22,698 nt of DNA from an uncultured Erwinia sp. (GCA_946221915.1 CAMIKG010000068.1:1-22698), one strand, 5' to 3'; positions 7,862-15,592 are shown, counted from the stretch's first letter. Notes: generated by a model not told the origin, from the sequence alone. Translations and numbers: made by a program.

Positions 7862-8407
7862 TTACTGCGCCAGTGCCCGTTTAATGCTGTCCACCACTTC
7901 TGGTGCGTCCGGCGTCATATCGGGCGAGAAACGCTGCACCACATTGCCGTCGCGATCAATCAGGAATTTTTCAAAATTCCACAGAATATCGCCTGCCGCT
8001 TTTGGCGCACGCCCTTTGCTTTCCATACGTTCAAGGAAACCACTCCCTTCTGGTGCCAGCGCCTGCGGCTGTGCGGCCGTCAGCTGGCGGTACAGCGGAT
8101 GACGATTCTCGCCGTTCACCTCGATTTTGCTGAACATCGGGAAGGTCACACCATAGGTGGTGCTGCAGAAAGTTTTGATTTCTTCATTGCTGCCCGGCTC
8201 CTGTTCCAGAAACGCATTGCACGGGAAGCCAAGCACGCTGAAGCCCTGTTCCTGCCAGCGCTTCTGCAGCGCTTCGAGCTGTTCATATTGCGCAGTTAAA
8301 CCGCATTTCGATGCCACGTTAACCACCAGCAGCACTTTGCCCTGCCACTGTTGCAGCGTGGTTTTCTCGCCATCGATTGTGACCAGTTCTGTATCAAAAG
8401 TGCTCAT
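7862..8407 (-). CDS. btuE: Glutathione/thioredoxin peroxidase BtuE with altered active site
   Basis: Glutathione-peroxidase-family protein that reduces hydroperoxides, not needed for B12 transport despite its operon. From ATG 8407 it has 181 residues (E. coli 183). This start has AGGAAA upstream, whereas the in-frame ATG at 8428 has none. The peroxidatic Cys35 lies in VASKCGLT, and Trp143-Asn144 in ILWNFEKF. The usual catalytic Gln of the FPCNQF motif is Ala65 here (FPCNAF). Cys63 and Cys81 are candidate resolving cysteines. The stop touches btuD and the gene follows btuC by 43 bases. The family assignment is sure; full activity is less so. Confidence 0.93.
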   Translation of the reverse strand: MSTFDTELVTIDGEKTTLQQWQGKVLLVVNVASKCGLTAQYEQLEALQKRWQEQGFSVLGFPCNAFLEQEPGSNEEIKTFCSTTYGVTFPMFSKIEVNGENRHPLYRQLTAAQPQALAPEGSGFLERMESKGRAPKAAGDILWNFEKFLIDRDGNVVQRFSPDMTPDAPEVVDSIKRALAQ

Positions 8408-8450
8408 ACGGGTTTCCTGTTTTGCCATAGGTAAGAAGTGAATGGGTCAG

Positions 8451-9440
8451 CTAGGGCTGACGCCGGTTGTTCAGTAAGAGCCAGATAAAAATCGGCGCGC
8501 CGAGGGTGGCTGTCACCACGCCAATCGGCAGTTCGGCAGCCGTCAACACCACGCGCGCCACGATATCGGCGGCGAGCAGTACGCCAGCGCCTGCCAGCGC
8601 GCAGCCTGGCAGCAGTATGCGATGATCGGTCAGACCATTAAGGCGCAAGACGTGCGGGATCACCAGACCAACAAAGCCAATCGCTCCGGCCAGCGCCACA
8701 CTGACGCCCACCAGCCAGCCAGTCGCAACAACCAGCAGGTTACGCCACAGCGCCAGCGGCAGCCCCAGCTGACGGGCAGAGGTCTCGCCCAGCGCCAGTA
8801 AATTCAGTGCCCGCGACTGGCAACTTAGCCAGATCAATACCGGCAGCAGCGCCAGCATTAACCAGCGCCAGCGCCAGTCCACGCCGCTGAAGCCGCCCAT
8901 CATCCAGTACATCAGCTGGCGCAGGTCAAGACTGCTGCTGAAATACACGGCCCAGGTCATTACTGCACTGCAGATAATGCCCAGCGCCACCCCCGCCAGC
9001 AGCAGACGACTGACTGACAAGTGGCGGCGGGCAAAACGCAACAGGATCAGCGTGGCCAGTAAAGCACCGGCAATCGCGGCCAGACTCAGGCTCCATGGCT
9101 GTCCGTTGCCCAGCAGCACGCACAAGACCAGTCCGACCCCGGCGCCATTTGAGATGCCAAGCAACCCCGGTTCCGCCAGCGGATTTTCAAACAACGCCTG
9201 CATCACCGCGCCAGCGACGGCCAGCGACGCCCCGACCAGCAGCACCGCGAGAGTGCGCGGCAAACGCAGTTGCCAGACAAACAGTTGCCCTTCTGCACTA
9301 AACCAGCTGGCGGGTGCAATCCAGCGTTCACCGGCGCACAGGCTGAGCAAGGTGATCAGCAGCGTGAACGCCAGCAGCGCCCACAGCCAGCGGCGACCGT
9401 CGCGATAAGCGCGTTGCGCAAGGTCAGAAAGCTGAGTCAT
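8451..9440 (-). CDS. btuC: Vitamin B12 import permease BtuC
   Basis: Inner-membrane permease of the B12 importer, pairing with BtuD; the binding protein BtuF is encoded elsewhere. The 329 residues contain about ten hydrophobic helices and FecCD signatures: LRLPRTLAVLLVGASLAVAGAVMQ, FENPLAEPGLLGISNGAG, and GAIGFVGLVIPHVLRL. The C-terminal TAAELPIGVVTATLGAPIFIWLLL is typical of BtuC. It ends with TAG. The ATG at 9440 has only a weak AAGAAA ribosome site. I found no cobalamin riboswitch upstream. It heads the btuC-btuE-btuD unit. Confidence 0.95.
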   Translation of the reverse strand: MTQLSDLAQRAYRDGRRWLWALLAFTLLITLLSLCAGERWIAPASWFSAEGQLFVWQLRLPRTLAVLLVGASLAVAGAVMQALFENPLAEPGLLGISNGAGVGLVLCVLLGNGQPWSLSLAAIAGALLATLILLRFARRHLSVSRLLLAGVALGIICSAVMTWAVYFSSSLDLRQLMYWMMGGFSGVDWRWRWLMLALLPVLIWLSCQSRALNLLALGETSARQLGLPLALWRNLLVVATGWLVGVSVALAGAIGFVGLVIPHVLRLNGLTDHRILLPGCALAGAGVLLAADIVARVVLTAAELPIGVVTATLGAPIFIWLLLNNRRQP

Positions 9441-9549
9441 TGACGTTTCTTAATAAAGAAAACAAGCATTTGATTGTAGTGACTGTGATGGAAAAAGAAA
9501 GCTTTGCCTGAAGGGGGGCTGTTGCGTACCAGTCCGGCGCTAACAATAG

Positions 9550-9574
9550 CAGAGCCAGCACTATGCTGGCTCTG
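9550..9574 (-). terminator. Hairpin after the DUF2502 gene
   Basis: A perfect 10-base-pair stem (CAGAGCCAGC / GCTGGCTCTG) with a 5-base loop begins 4 bases beyond the stop codon of the DUF2502 gene on the - strand. The downstream side reads CTATTGTTAG, so the T-run is poor. It may act as a weak terminator or 3' end stabiliser, separating this gene from btuC. Confidence 0.6.
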
Positions 9575-9578
9575 AAAA

Positions 9579-9995
9579 TTAGTGGCGTTGTTCCTGCGGC
9601 GGGACACGCTGGTGGTTATCACCTTTGCCCTGCCCCTGCTGGCCGCCATGACCTGGCTGACCACCCTGCCTGCCCGGGCCATTGTCATGGTGCGCCTGCT
9701 GCGGTCTGGGTTGTGGCTCAGGCTGCGGTTTAACGTGTGGAGCAGGCGCATGCGCCTGCCAGCCATTACCATTCCAGTAGTCGCCACGCGGGCCGCGTTC
9801 GCCAACGCGTTTGCCATGGTGCGCATGCCACCATTTCGGTGCGCGCCAGTCGTAGCCGTCCCAGTAATAGCCGCGGTTGTCGCGATCGCCAATACTAATA
9901 GATACCCCGGGAGTATTAATGTTGATGGAAACACCGGCATTTGCCAGCAGCGGCATCCCTAACAGGACGCAAAATAACAGTGCCGTCTTTTTCAT
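9579..9995 (-). CDS. Secreted DUF2502-family protein (YpeC-like)
   Basis: Small exported protein, 138 residues from ATG 9995, which has AGAGG upstream; a longer reading from 10052 would bury the signal peptide. Residues 1-20 are a clear signal peptide (MKKTALLFCVLLGMPLLANA). The mature part has IGDRDNRGYYWDGYDWR, close to the YpeC core, and a second related block ERGPRGDYWNGNGWQ, suggesting internal duplication. The last ~50 residues are rich in Gln, Gly, His and Pro and likely disordered. Function is unknown for the family; the periplasm is the expected location. It is not between btuC and ihfA in E. coli, so it marks a lineage-specific insertion. It is flanked by mdtI and btuC on the same strand. 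Confidence 0.85.
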   Translation of the reverse strand: MKKTALLFCVLLGMPLLANAGVSININTPGVSISIGDRDNRGYYWDGYDWRAPKWWHAHHGKRVGERGPRGDYWNGNGWQAHAPAPHVKPQPEPQPRPQQAHHDNGPGRQGGQPGHGGQQGQGKGDNHQRVPPQEQRH

Positions 9996-10180
9996 CAGGC
10001 TTACCTCTCTTGATAAGATGCGCCTGTTATAGCAATCCCTTATGTCGCTCACTATCGGCTAACGGATGATTTTCATGATAATTTCCGAAGGCTTACACAA
10101 TCCTGACATTGTGAATGGAAACGGCAGGACCCCGCGCCGCCCGGTCCGGCCAAGACTGCGACGGCGCCGCTTTTGCACTG

Positions 10181-10501
10181 TCACGCCAGTTTCAGCAGCA
10201 CCATCCCCAGCAGCATCACACCCAGGCCGATCCAGCCTTTGGCATTCAGCCGCTGATTAAACAGAATCCAGCCTGCGGCAACGGTGGCGGCGATGCCCAG
10301 CCCACCCCACAGCGCATACGCCACCGCCAGATCAATGCCTTTCACCGCCTGCGCCAGTGCACTGAATGCCCCCAGCACCGCCAGCAGCGACAGCGTGCCA
10401 TAGCCCCAGCGACGGAAACCGTTCGACTTTTTAAGCCAGATATTGGCGATAATTTCCAGTGCCACCGCCAGCAGCAGCCAGAGAAGATGTTCAGCCTGCA
10501 T
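10181..10501 (-). CDS. mdtI: Spermidine exporter subunit MdtI (SMR family)
   Basis: Small multidrug resistance protein that forms a heterodimer with MdtJ to export spermidine. The 106 residues hold four hydrophobic helices. Glu16 in helix 1 is the conserved charged residue of SMR proteins. The stretches GFRRWGYGTLSLLAVLGAFSALAQAVKGIDLAVAYALWGGLGIAATVAAGWILF and LNAKGWIGLGVMLLGMVLLKLA match E. coli MdtI closely. Its start overlaps the end of mdtJ by 11 bases, with AGGGGA inside mdtJ as ribosome site, so the two are co-translated. Confidence 0.93.
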   Translation of the reverse strand: MQAEHLLWLLLAVALEIIANIWLKKSNGFRRWGYGTLSLLAVLGAFSALAQAVKGIDLAVAYALWGGLGIAATVAAGWILFNQRLNAKGWIGLGVMLLGMVLLKLA

Positions 10502-10844
10502 GTTTCATCCCCTTCTGACGCGGCATCACACTGCCAGCTTTGATCAGGGCAATGCCAGCCAGCAGCAACAGCAGCGCGGTGACCTTCAGCGGTGACAGCG
10601 ATTCGCTGAACAGCAGCGCACTAAACAGGGTAATGCACAGCATGCCAGCGCCTTCCCACAACGCATAGGCTACACCGAGGGCAATACGTTTCACCGCCAG
10701 CGACAGCAGAATGTAAGACGCCGCGATAAGCAGATACATCGCCAGATGACCGCCGACACCACCGTGTACGGAAGCGTATTTCATCGACAACGTGCCGACG
10801 ATCTCACAGACGATCGCCATTGATAAGAAAATCCAGTAGATCAT
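10491..10844 (-). CDS. mdtJ: Spermidine exporter subunit MdtJ (SMR family)
   Basis: Partner of MdtI in spermidine efflux, inner membrane, 117 residues with four helices. Glu14 is the SMR-conserved acid. GTLSMKYASV, VKRIALGVAYALWEGAGMLCITLFSALLF and AGIALIKAG match E. coli MdtJ (121 residues). I took ATG 10844, preceded by GAGG at five bases, rather than the in-frame ATG at 10889, which adds residues foreign to the family. A roughly 240-base leader precedes it and contains a 32-codon ORF. In E. coli the pair is elsewhere in the chromosome, not beside ihfA. Confidence 0.93.
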   Translation of the reverse strand: MIYWIFLSMAIVCEIVGTLSMKYASVHGGVGGHLAMYLLIAASYILLSLAVKRIALGVAYALWEGAGMLCITLFSALLFSESLSPLKVTALLLLLAGIALIKAGSVMPRQKGMKHAG

Positions 10845-10933
10845 GATGGCCTCACAAAACAATACAGATGACTCACCGCCGTCACTCACAGCAACGCAGT
10901 GGTAAAAATCAATGTGCAGGTTTTGTCAGGCAG

Positions 10934-11032
10934 CTAAAGTTCGCTGCACCACGCGAGGACACTGGCCATAACGGCAGTGATAAAGAACTGGCAGGTAGAG
11001 AGAGTAACGAGCATTCCTTTGGAGAAAGTCAT
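10934..11032 (-). CDS. Candidate leader ORF upstream of mdtJ (possible MdtU analogue)
   Basis: A 32-codon ORF (ATG 11032, TAG 10934) lies 89 bases before mdtJ on the same strand. The predicted peptide starts MTFSKGMLVTLSTCQFF, continues with a hydrophobic stretch (residues 16-28) and ends WCSEL, so it would be a small membrane peptide. In E. coli an upstream ORF called mdtU has been reported to mediate polyamine-dependent control of mdtJI; the location and size fit, but I cannot compare sequences. No strong ribosome site precedes the ATG. It could be non-coding leader. Confidence 0.4.
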   Translation of the reverse strand: MTFSKGMLVTLSTCQFFITAVMASVLAWCSEL

Positions 11033-11188
11033 CGGGGTTATGTTTTCGGCGGTATGCGCACCAGCCTCACATCCTCATGTTGCTAATATTCTGCTTATCA
11101 TACCTTAAGATAAAATATTATGCTGCACAAAAAACCGAAAACAGCGCTTATCGTCGCTAACGCGCATCAGTGACGAATTATGCCCATG

Positions 11189-11214
11189 AAAAAGGCCGCT
11201 TGCGCGGCCTTTTA
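11189..11214 (-). terminator. Rho-independent terminator of ihfA
   Basis: An 8-base-pair stem AAGGCCGC / GCGGCCTT with a 4-base loop (11192-11211) lies about 15 bases past the ihfA stop. On the - strand it is followed by TTTTTC. This ends the pheST-ihfA transcript before the mdtJ leader. A shorter T-run on the other side could give some activity in both directions. Confidence 0.85.
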
Positions 11215-11225
11215 TATAGCTAAAA

Positions 11226-11525
11226 TTAATCTTCTTTAGGCGAGGCGTTTTCAACGCGGCTTTTCAGCTTCTGACCCGGACGGAACGTCACTACGCGCCG
11301 TGCCGTAATCGGAATGTCTTCGCCAGTTTTAGGGTTACGCCCCGGACGTTGATTCTTGTCGCGAAGGTCAAAGTTGCCAAAGCCTGACAGCTTCACCTGC
11401 TCACCGTTTTCCAAAGCACGTCTGACTTCTTCGAAAAACAGCTCAACAAGCTCTTTGGCATCCCGTTTGCTAAGTCCCAGCTTCTCAAACAGGTATTCTG
11501 ACATTTCAGCTTTTGTAAGCGCCAT
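11226..11525 (-). CDS. ihfA: Integration host factor subunit alpha
   Basis: DNA-bending nucleoid protein that pairs with IhfB and binds specific sites, used in transcription, recombination and replication. The 99 residues match E. coli exactly in length. The family signature GFGNFDLRDKNQRPGRNPKTGEDIPI is present, with Pro65 at the tip of the DNA-inserting arm. ATG 11525 lies four bases beyond the pheT stop, with AGGGAT-like sequence inside the pheT end, so it is expressed from the pheMST transcript and probably also from a promoter within pheT, as in E. coli. Confidence 0.97.
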   Translation of the reverse strand: MALTKAEMSEYLFEKLGLSKRDAKELVELFFEEVRRALENGEQVKLSGFGNFDLRDKNQRPGRNPKTGEDIPITARRVVTFRPGQKLKSRVENASPKED

Positions 11526-11529
11526 AGGT

Positions 11530-13917
11530 TCAATCCCTCAAGGATGCTTGGAATCGCTCTTTCAGTGCCTCTACACATCTTGCAACAGTAGCGGCAATCT
11601 CCTCTTCTTCCAGTGTCCGGCTGGTATCTTGCAAAATCAGGCTGATAGCGAGGCTCTTATAACCCTCATTTACACCCTTACCACGGTACACGTCAAACAA
11701 GTTTACGCCAACTACCTGATTTACGCCAACTTTCTTACACTCAGCGATGATATCTGCTGCTGGTACGTTTTCCGCCACCACCACCGCGATATCACGGCGG
11801 TTTGCCGGGAAGCGAGAAATCTCACGCGCTTCAGGCAGCACGCGGTCTGCGAGCTTATTCCAAAGCAGTTCAAACACTAAGGTGCGACCGTTAAGATCCA
11901 GCTTGCGCTCCAGCTCCGGGTGCACCACACCGATAAATCCGATTTTCTCGCCATGCAGATAAACTGCCGCGCTCTGACCCGGATGCAGGGCAGGATTCGC
12001 TTCGGCACGGAATTCAATCGACTCCAGTTTACCGGTCAGCTCCAGAACGGATTCTAAATCACCTTTTAAATCATAGAAGTCAACGCCCTGACGCGCCAGA
12101 TCCCAGTGCTCTTCATTGCGGTTGCCGCTGATCACGCCAGACAGCATAAGATCCTGTCGAATACCGAGGTCTGCCTGCGTATCAGGGACAAAGCGCAGAC
12201 CGCTCTCGAACAGGCGCACACGCCCCTGCTGACGGTTCTGGTTATACACCACCGCTGACAGCAGACCGCTCCACAGCGACAGACGCATGGCGGACATTTC
12301 CACCGAAATAGGGCTTGGCAGCAGCAGGTGTTCTTCACCCGGATGCAGCAACGCCTGGACTTTCGGATCGACAAAGCTGTAGGTAATCGCTTCCTGATAA
12401 CCTTTATCCACCAGCATCGCTTTCACGCGCTTCAGGGAGAGACTGGCTTCACGATGTTTGGTCATCACCAGACCTGCCTGTACCGGCACATCAGGGATAT
12501 TGTTGTAGCCGTAAACGCGCGCCACCTCTTCCACCAGATCTTCTTCGATTTCCATATCGAAACGCCAGCTCGGCGCCACCGCCTGCCAGCTGCCATTGCC
12601 GGTGGTCACGGCAAAGCCGAGACGCTGCAGAATATCGGTCACCTGCTCATCAGCAATCACATGGCCAATCAGACGATCCAGTTTTTCACGACGCAGCGTG
12701 ATGGTTGCCGCTTTTGGCAGTGCGGCGTCACTGGTGACATCAATCACCGGACCCGCTTCACCGCCACAGATATCGAGCAGCAGACGGGTGGCGCGTTCCA
12801 TTGCTTTATACTGCAGCGCAGAGTCCACGCCACGCTCGTAACGATGTGACGCATCGGTATGCAGACCATGACGGCGCGCACGGCCGGTAATCGCCAGCGG
12901 GCTGAAGAAGGCGCATTCCAGCAGCACATTTTGTGTTTCGCTGTTCACGCCAGAGTGCTCACCACCGAAGATACCGCCCATCGCCAGCGCTTTAGCGTGG
13001 TCAGCAATGACCAGCGTGTCGCTGGTCAGCTTCGCTTCGCTGCCGTCCAGCAGCGTCAGCGCTTCACCTTCCTGCGCCAGACGCACTACGATACCGCCGT
13101 CGATACGGTCGAGGTCAAAGGCATGCATCGGCTGACCCAGTTCCAGCAGCACATAGTTGGTGATATCCACCACCGGATCGATGGAGCGAATACCACAACG
13201 GCGCAGTTTTTCACGCATCCACAGCGGCGTGGCGGCTTTCACATTGACGCCTTTAACCACACGACCAAGGTAGCGCGGACAGGCTTCTGTCGCTTCAACA
13301 CGGATTGGCAGCGTATCGGCGATGGTAGCAGCCACTGGCGCGATTTCCGGTTCGTTCAGCGGCAGCTGATTCACTACCGCCACGTCGCGGGCAACACCGA
13401 TAATGCCAAGGCAGTCGGCGCGGTTTGGCGTGACGCTGATTTCGATGGTGTTATCGTTCAGCTGCAGGTAGTCGCGAATATCGGTACCCACTGGCGCATC
13501 CAGCGGCAGTTCAATGATGCCGTCCTGATCGGAGGAAATCGCCAGCTCAGAGAAGGAGCACAGCATGCCTTCAGACGGCTCGCCACGCAGTTTCGCTGCT
13601 TTAATCTTAAAATCGCCTGGCAGCACCGCGCCTACGGTGGCGACAGCGACTTTCAGGCCCTGACGGCAGTTTGGTGCGCCACAGACGATATCGAGCAGGC
13701 GATCGCCGCCGACATTGATTTTCGTCACGCGCAGTTTGTCAGCGTTTGGATGCTGACCACACTCCACCACTTCACCCACCACCACGCCATTAAACGCGCC
13801 GGCAACAGGGTCCACGCCGTCCACTTCCAGACCGGCCATGGTGATTTGATCAGATAACGCTTCGCTGTCAATGGCTGGGTTTACCCATTCGCGTAACCAG
13901 AGTTCACTGAATTTCAT
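11530..13917 (-). CDS. pheT: Phenylalanine--tRNA ligase beta subunit
   Basis: Beta subunit of the alpha2-beta2 phenylalanyl-tRNA synthetase, handling tRNA binding and editing of mischarged tyrosine. The 795 residues equal the E. coli length. An N-terminal EMAP-type tRNA-binding domain (about 39-148, VVVGEVVECGQHPNADKLRVTKINVG) is followed by the B3/B4 editing domain, the B5 region, an inactive synthetase-like core and a C-terminal ferredoxin-fold anticodon-binding domain (SRFPANRRDIAVVV onward). It follows pheS by 15 bases and precedes ihfA by 4, and is subject to pheM attenuation. Confidence 0.98.
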   Translation of the reverse strand: MKFSELWLREWVNPAIDSEALSDQITMAGLEVDGVDPVAGAFNGVVVGEVVECGQHPNADKLRVTKINVGGDRLLDIVCGAPNCRQGLKVAVATVGAVLPGDFKIKAAKLRGEPSEGMLCSFSELAISSDQDGIIELPLDAPVGTDIRDYLQLNDNTIEISVTPNRADCLGIIGVARDVAVVNQLPLNEPEIAPVAATIADTLPIRVEATEACPRYLGRVVKGVNVKAATPLWMREKLRRCGIRSIDPVVDITNYVLLELGQPMHAFDLDRIDGGIVVRLAQEGEALTLLDGSEAKLTSDTLVIADHAKALAMGGIFGGEHSGVNSETQNVLLECAFFSPLAITGRARRHGLHTDASHRYERGVDSALQYKAMERATRLLLDICGGEAGPVIDVTSDAALPKAATITLRREKLDRLIGHVIADEQVTDILQRLGFAVTTGNGSWQAVAPSWRFDMEIEEDLVEEVARVYGYNNIPDVPVQAGLVMTKHREASLSLKRVKAMLVDKGYQEAITYSFVDPKVQALLHPGEEHLLLPSPISVEMSAMRLSLWSGLLSAVVYNQNRQQGRVRLFESGLRFVPDTQADLGIRQDLMLSGVISGNRNEEHWDLARQGVDFYDLKGDLESVLELTGKLESIEFRAEANPALHPGQSAAVYLHGEKIGFIGVVHPELERKLDLNGRTLVFELLWNKLADRVLPEAREISRFPANRRDIAVVVAENVPAADIIAECKKVGVNQVVGVNLFDVYRGKGVNEGYKSLAISLILQDTSRTLEEEEIAATVARCVEALKERFQASLRD

Positions 13918-13932
13918 TGGTATAACCTGCCC

Positions 13933-14916
13933 TTATTTAAACTGTTTGAGGAAACGTAAATCATTTTCGAAGAAGGCGCGCAGATCGGTCACGCCATAGC
14001 GCAGCATGGTCAGACGCTCCATCCCCATACCGAAGGCGAAACCGGAGTAAACTTCCGGGTCAATGCCGACATTGCGCAGTACGTTGGGATGCACCATACC
14101 GCAGCCCAGCACTTCCAGCCATTTGCCGTTTTTACCCATCACATCCACTTCTGCAGAAGGTTCAGTGAACGGGAAGTAGGAAGGACGGAAACGGATCTGC
14201 AGGTCTTCTTCAAAGAAGTTGTTCAGGAAGTCGTGCAGCGTGCCTTTCAGGTTGGTAAAGCTGATATTTTTATCAACGATCAGCCCTTCCATCTGATGGA
14301 ACATTGGCGTGTGGGTCTGATCGTAATCGTTACGGTAGACGCGGCCCGGCGCGATAATACGAATCGGCGGCTGCTGGGTTTTCATGGTGCGGATCTGCAC
14401 GCCAGAGGTCTGGGTGCGCAGCAGGCGCGTGGCGTCAAACCAGAATGTGTCGTGATCGGCGCGTGCCGGGTGGTGACCCGGAATGTTCAGCGCATCAAAG
14501 TTATGGTAGTCATCTTCGATTTCCGGGCCGGTCGCCACGGCGAAGCCCAGCTCACCAAAGAAGGTTTCGATACGGTCGATGGTGCGGGTAACCGGGTGCA
14601 GACCGCCATTTTCAATACGGCGTCCTGGCAGAGAAACATCGATGGTCTCCGCCGCCAGACGCGCATTCAGTACCGCGGACTCCAGCGCTGCTTTACGCGC
14701 GTTCAGTACGTCCTGCACCTGCTGCTTCGCTTCGTTGATTACCGCGCCTGCCGCCGGACGTTCTTCTGCGGGCAGATCGCGCAGTGAAGTCATCTGGAGC
14801 GTGAGATGCCCTTTTTTACCTAAGTATTCGACGCGTACCAGATCTAACGCGGCGACATCCTGGGCCTCTTCTATAGCTGCCTGTGCGCTGGCAACCAGGT
14901 CTGCGAGATGTGGCAT
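13933..14916 (-). CDS. pheS: Phenylalanine--tRNA ligase alpha subunit
   Basis: Catalytic subunit charging tRNA-Phe with phenylalanine. From ATG 14916 the protein is 327 residues, as in E. coli. GAGGAAACA is directly upstream; the in-frame ATG at 14940 lacks a better site. An N-terminal coiled-coil (about 1-85) precedes the class II core, with motif 2 GRVYRNDYDQTHTPMFHQMEG (191-211) and motif 3 GFAFGMGMERL (292-302). Ala294, which in E. coli shapes the amino-acid pocket, is conserved. It lies downstream of the pheM attenuator and is followed closely by pheT. Confidence 0.98.
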   Translation of the reverse strand: MPHLADLVASAQAAIEEAQDVAALDLVRVEYLGKKGHLTLQMTSLRDLPAEERPAAGAVINEAKQQVQDVLNARKAALESAVLNARLAAETIDVSLPGRRIENGGLHPVTRTIDRIETFFGELGFAVATGPEIEDDYHNFDALNIPGHHPARADHDTFWFDATRLLRTQTSGVQIRTMKTQQPPIRIIAPGRVYRNDYDQTHTPMFHQMEGLIVDKNISFTNLKGTLHDFLNNFFEEDLQIRFRPSYFPFTEPSAEVDVMGKNGKWLEVLGCGMVHPNVLRNVGIDPEVYSGFAFGMGMERLTMLRYGVTDLRAFFENDLRFLKQFK

Positions 14917-14990
14917 TGTTTCCTCTTCTTCCCGCCGCAATGGCAGGTCTGTTTTTTTGTTGGGACATGGAGTCCGGTTTATCGTTCGCC

Positions 14991-15023
14991 AAAAACAAAA
15001 AAGCCTCCACAGGGGAGGCTTTT
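14991..15023 (-). terminator. Attenuator terminator of the pheST operon
   Basis: On the - strand AAAAGCCTCC pairs with GGAGGCTTTT (15014-15023 with 14999-15008) around a 5-base loop, then continues into a T-rich tail broken by one G. It stands 47 bases after the pheM stop and about 80 before pheS. When tRNA-Phe is charged, ribosomes finish pheM and this hairpin stops transcription; stalling at the Phe codons would favour an antiterminator. I did not draw the alternative pairing. Confidence 0.88.
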
Positions 15024-15069
15024 CCGCGCGATTTTCCGTTTCTTTTCTTTGCGCAAAAGCCCCCGATTG

Positions 15070-15114
15070 TCAGGTGCTAAAGTAAAAAAAGAAGCGGAAA
15101 ATAGCAGCATTCAT
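15070..15114 (-). CDS. pheM: Phenylalanyl-tRNA synthetase operon leader peptide
   Basis: A 14-codon ORF reading [14 protein letters not shown], identical to the E. coli PheM peptide as I recall it. Five of 14 codons are Phe (positions 6, 8, 9, 10, 12), three in a row. It acts as the sensor of charged tRNA-Phe for attenuation of pheST. The terminator lies 47 bases downstream and a promoter about 37 bases upstream. Confidence 0.95.
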
Positions 15115-15150
15115 GCTTGCATTACCTTAATGGTGATGGTTGACGGCCTT

Positions 15151-15179
15151 ATTGAACGGCTTACAGCAAAAAAAGTCAA
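15151..15179 (-). promoter_or_regulatory. Probable promoter of pheMST-ihfA
   Basis: TTGACT (15174-15179) and TTCAAT (15151-15156) on the - strand are separated by 17 bases, scoring 5 and 4 of 6 to the sigma-70 hexamers. The predicted start near 15144 leaves about 30 bases before pheM. It lies after the rplT terminator, where an independent promoter is expected. Confidence 0.55.
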
Positions 15180-15194
15180 TCTTTTCGCTGCCTT

Positions 15195-15228
15195 AGTAAA
15201 ACAAAAGAGGGAGCAAGCTCCCTCCTTC
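15195..15228 (-). terminator. Rho-independent terminator after rplT
   Basis: An 8-base-pair stem GAGGGAGC / GCTCCCTC with a 2-base apparent loop (15207-15224; the inner pair would open) is followed on the - strand by TTTTGTTTTAC. It begins about 10 bases past the rplT stop and ends the thrS-infC-rpmI-rplT message before the pheM promoter. Confidence 0.88.
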
Positions 15229-15235
15229 ATCTGAC

Positions 15236-15592
15236 TTACGCCAGAGCTGATTTCGCTTTTTCGACCAGTGCCGTGAAGGTCACTTTATCGAATACAGCGA
15301 TATCGGCCAGGATCTTACGGTCGATCTCAACAGACGCCTTTTTCAGACCGTTGATGAAACGGCTGTAAGAGATGCCGTTCTGACGAGCCGCTGCGTTGAT
15401 ACGCGCGATCCACAGCTGACGGAACTGACGCTTACGTTGACGACGGTCACGGTAAGCATACTGACCAGCTTTGATAACAGCCTGGAAAGCAACACGATAA
15501 ACACGTGAACGTGCACCGTAGTAGCCTTTAGCTTGTTTTAAGATTTTCTTGTGACGTGCGCGAGCAATTACACCACGTTTTACGCGAGCCAT
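15236..15592 (-). CDS. rplT: 50S ribosomal protein L20
   Basis: Early-assembling 23S rRNA-binding protein of the large subunit and, in E. coli, the translational repressor of rpmI-rplT. The 118 residues equal the usual length. The basic N-terminal arm (MARVKRGVIARARHKKILKQAKGYYGARSRVYRVA) and globular C-terminal half are both typical. ATG 15592 has AGGAG upstream. It follows rpmI by 44 bases and is the last gene before a strong terminator. Confidence 0.98.
   Translation of the reverse strand: MARVKRGVIARARHKKILKQAKGYYGARSRVYRVAFQAVIKAGQYAYRDRRQRKRQFRQLWIARINAAARQNGISYSRFINGLKKASVEIDRKILADIAVFDKVTFTALVEKAKSALA

Noticed and set aside
9441..9549. Cobalamin riboswitch before btuC
   Set aside because: The spacer is short and lacks the B12-box-like conserved core. 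Nothing there supports a riboswitch fold.
9437..9962. Overlapping frames on both strands across the DUF2502 gene
   Set aside because: The frame at 9579-9995 has a signal peptide, ribosome site and family core; the others are repetitive shadows (one rich in Arg, Met, Thr) without such features.
10868..11086. A 72-codon + strand frame in the mdtJ leader
   Set aside because: It has a very polar, random-looking product and no clear ribosome site. The - strand leader ORF in the same place is better supported by context.
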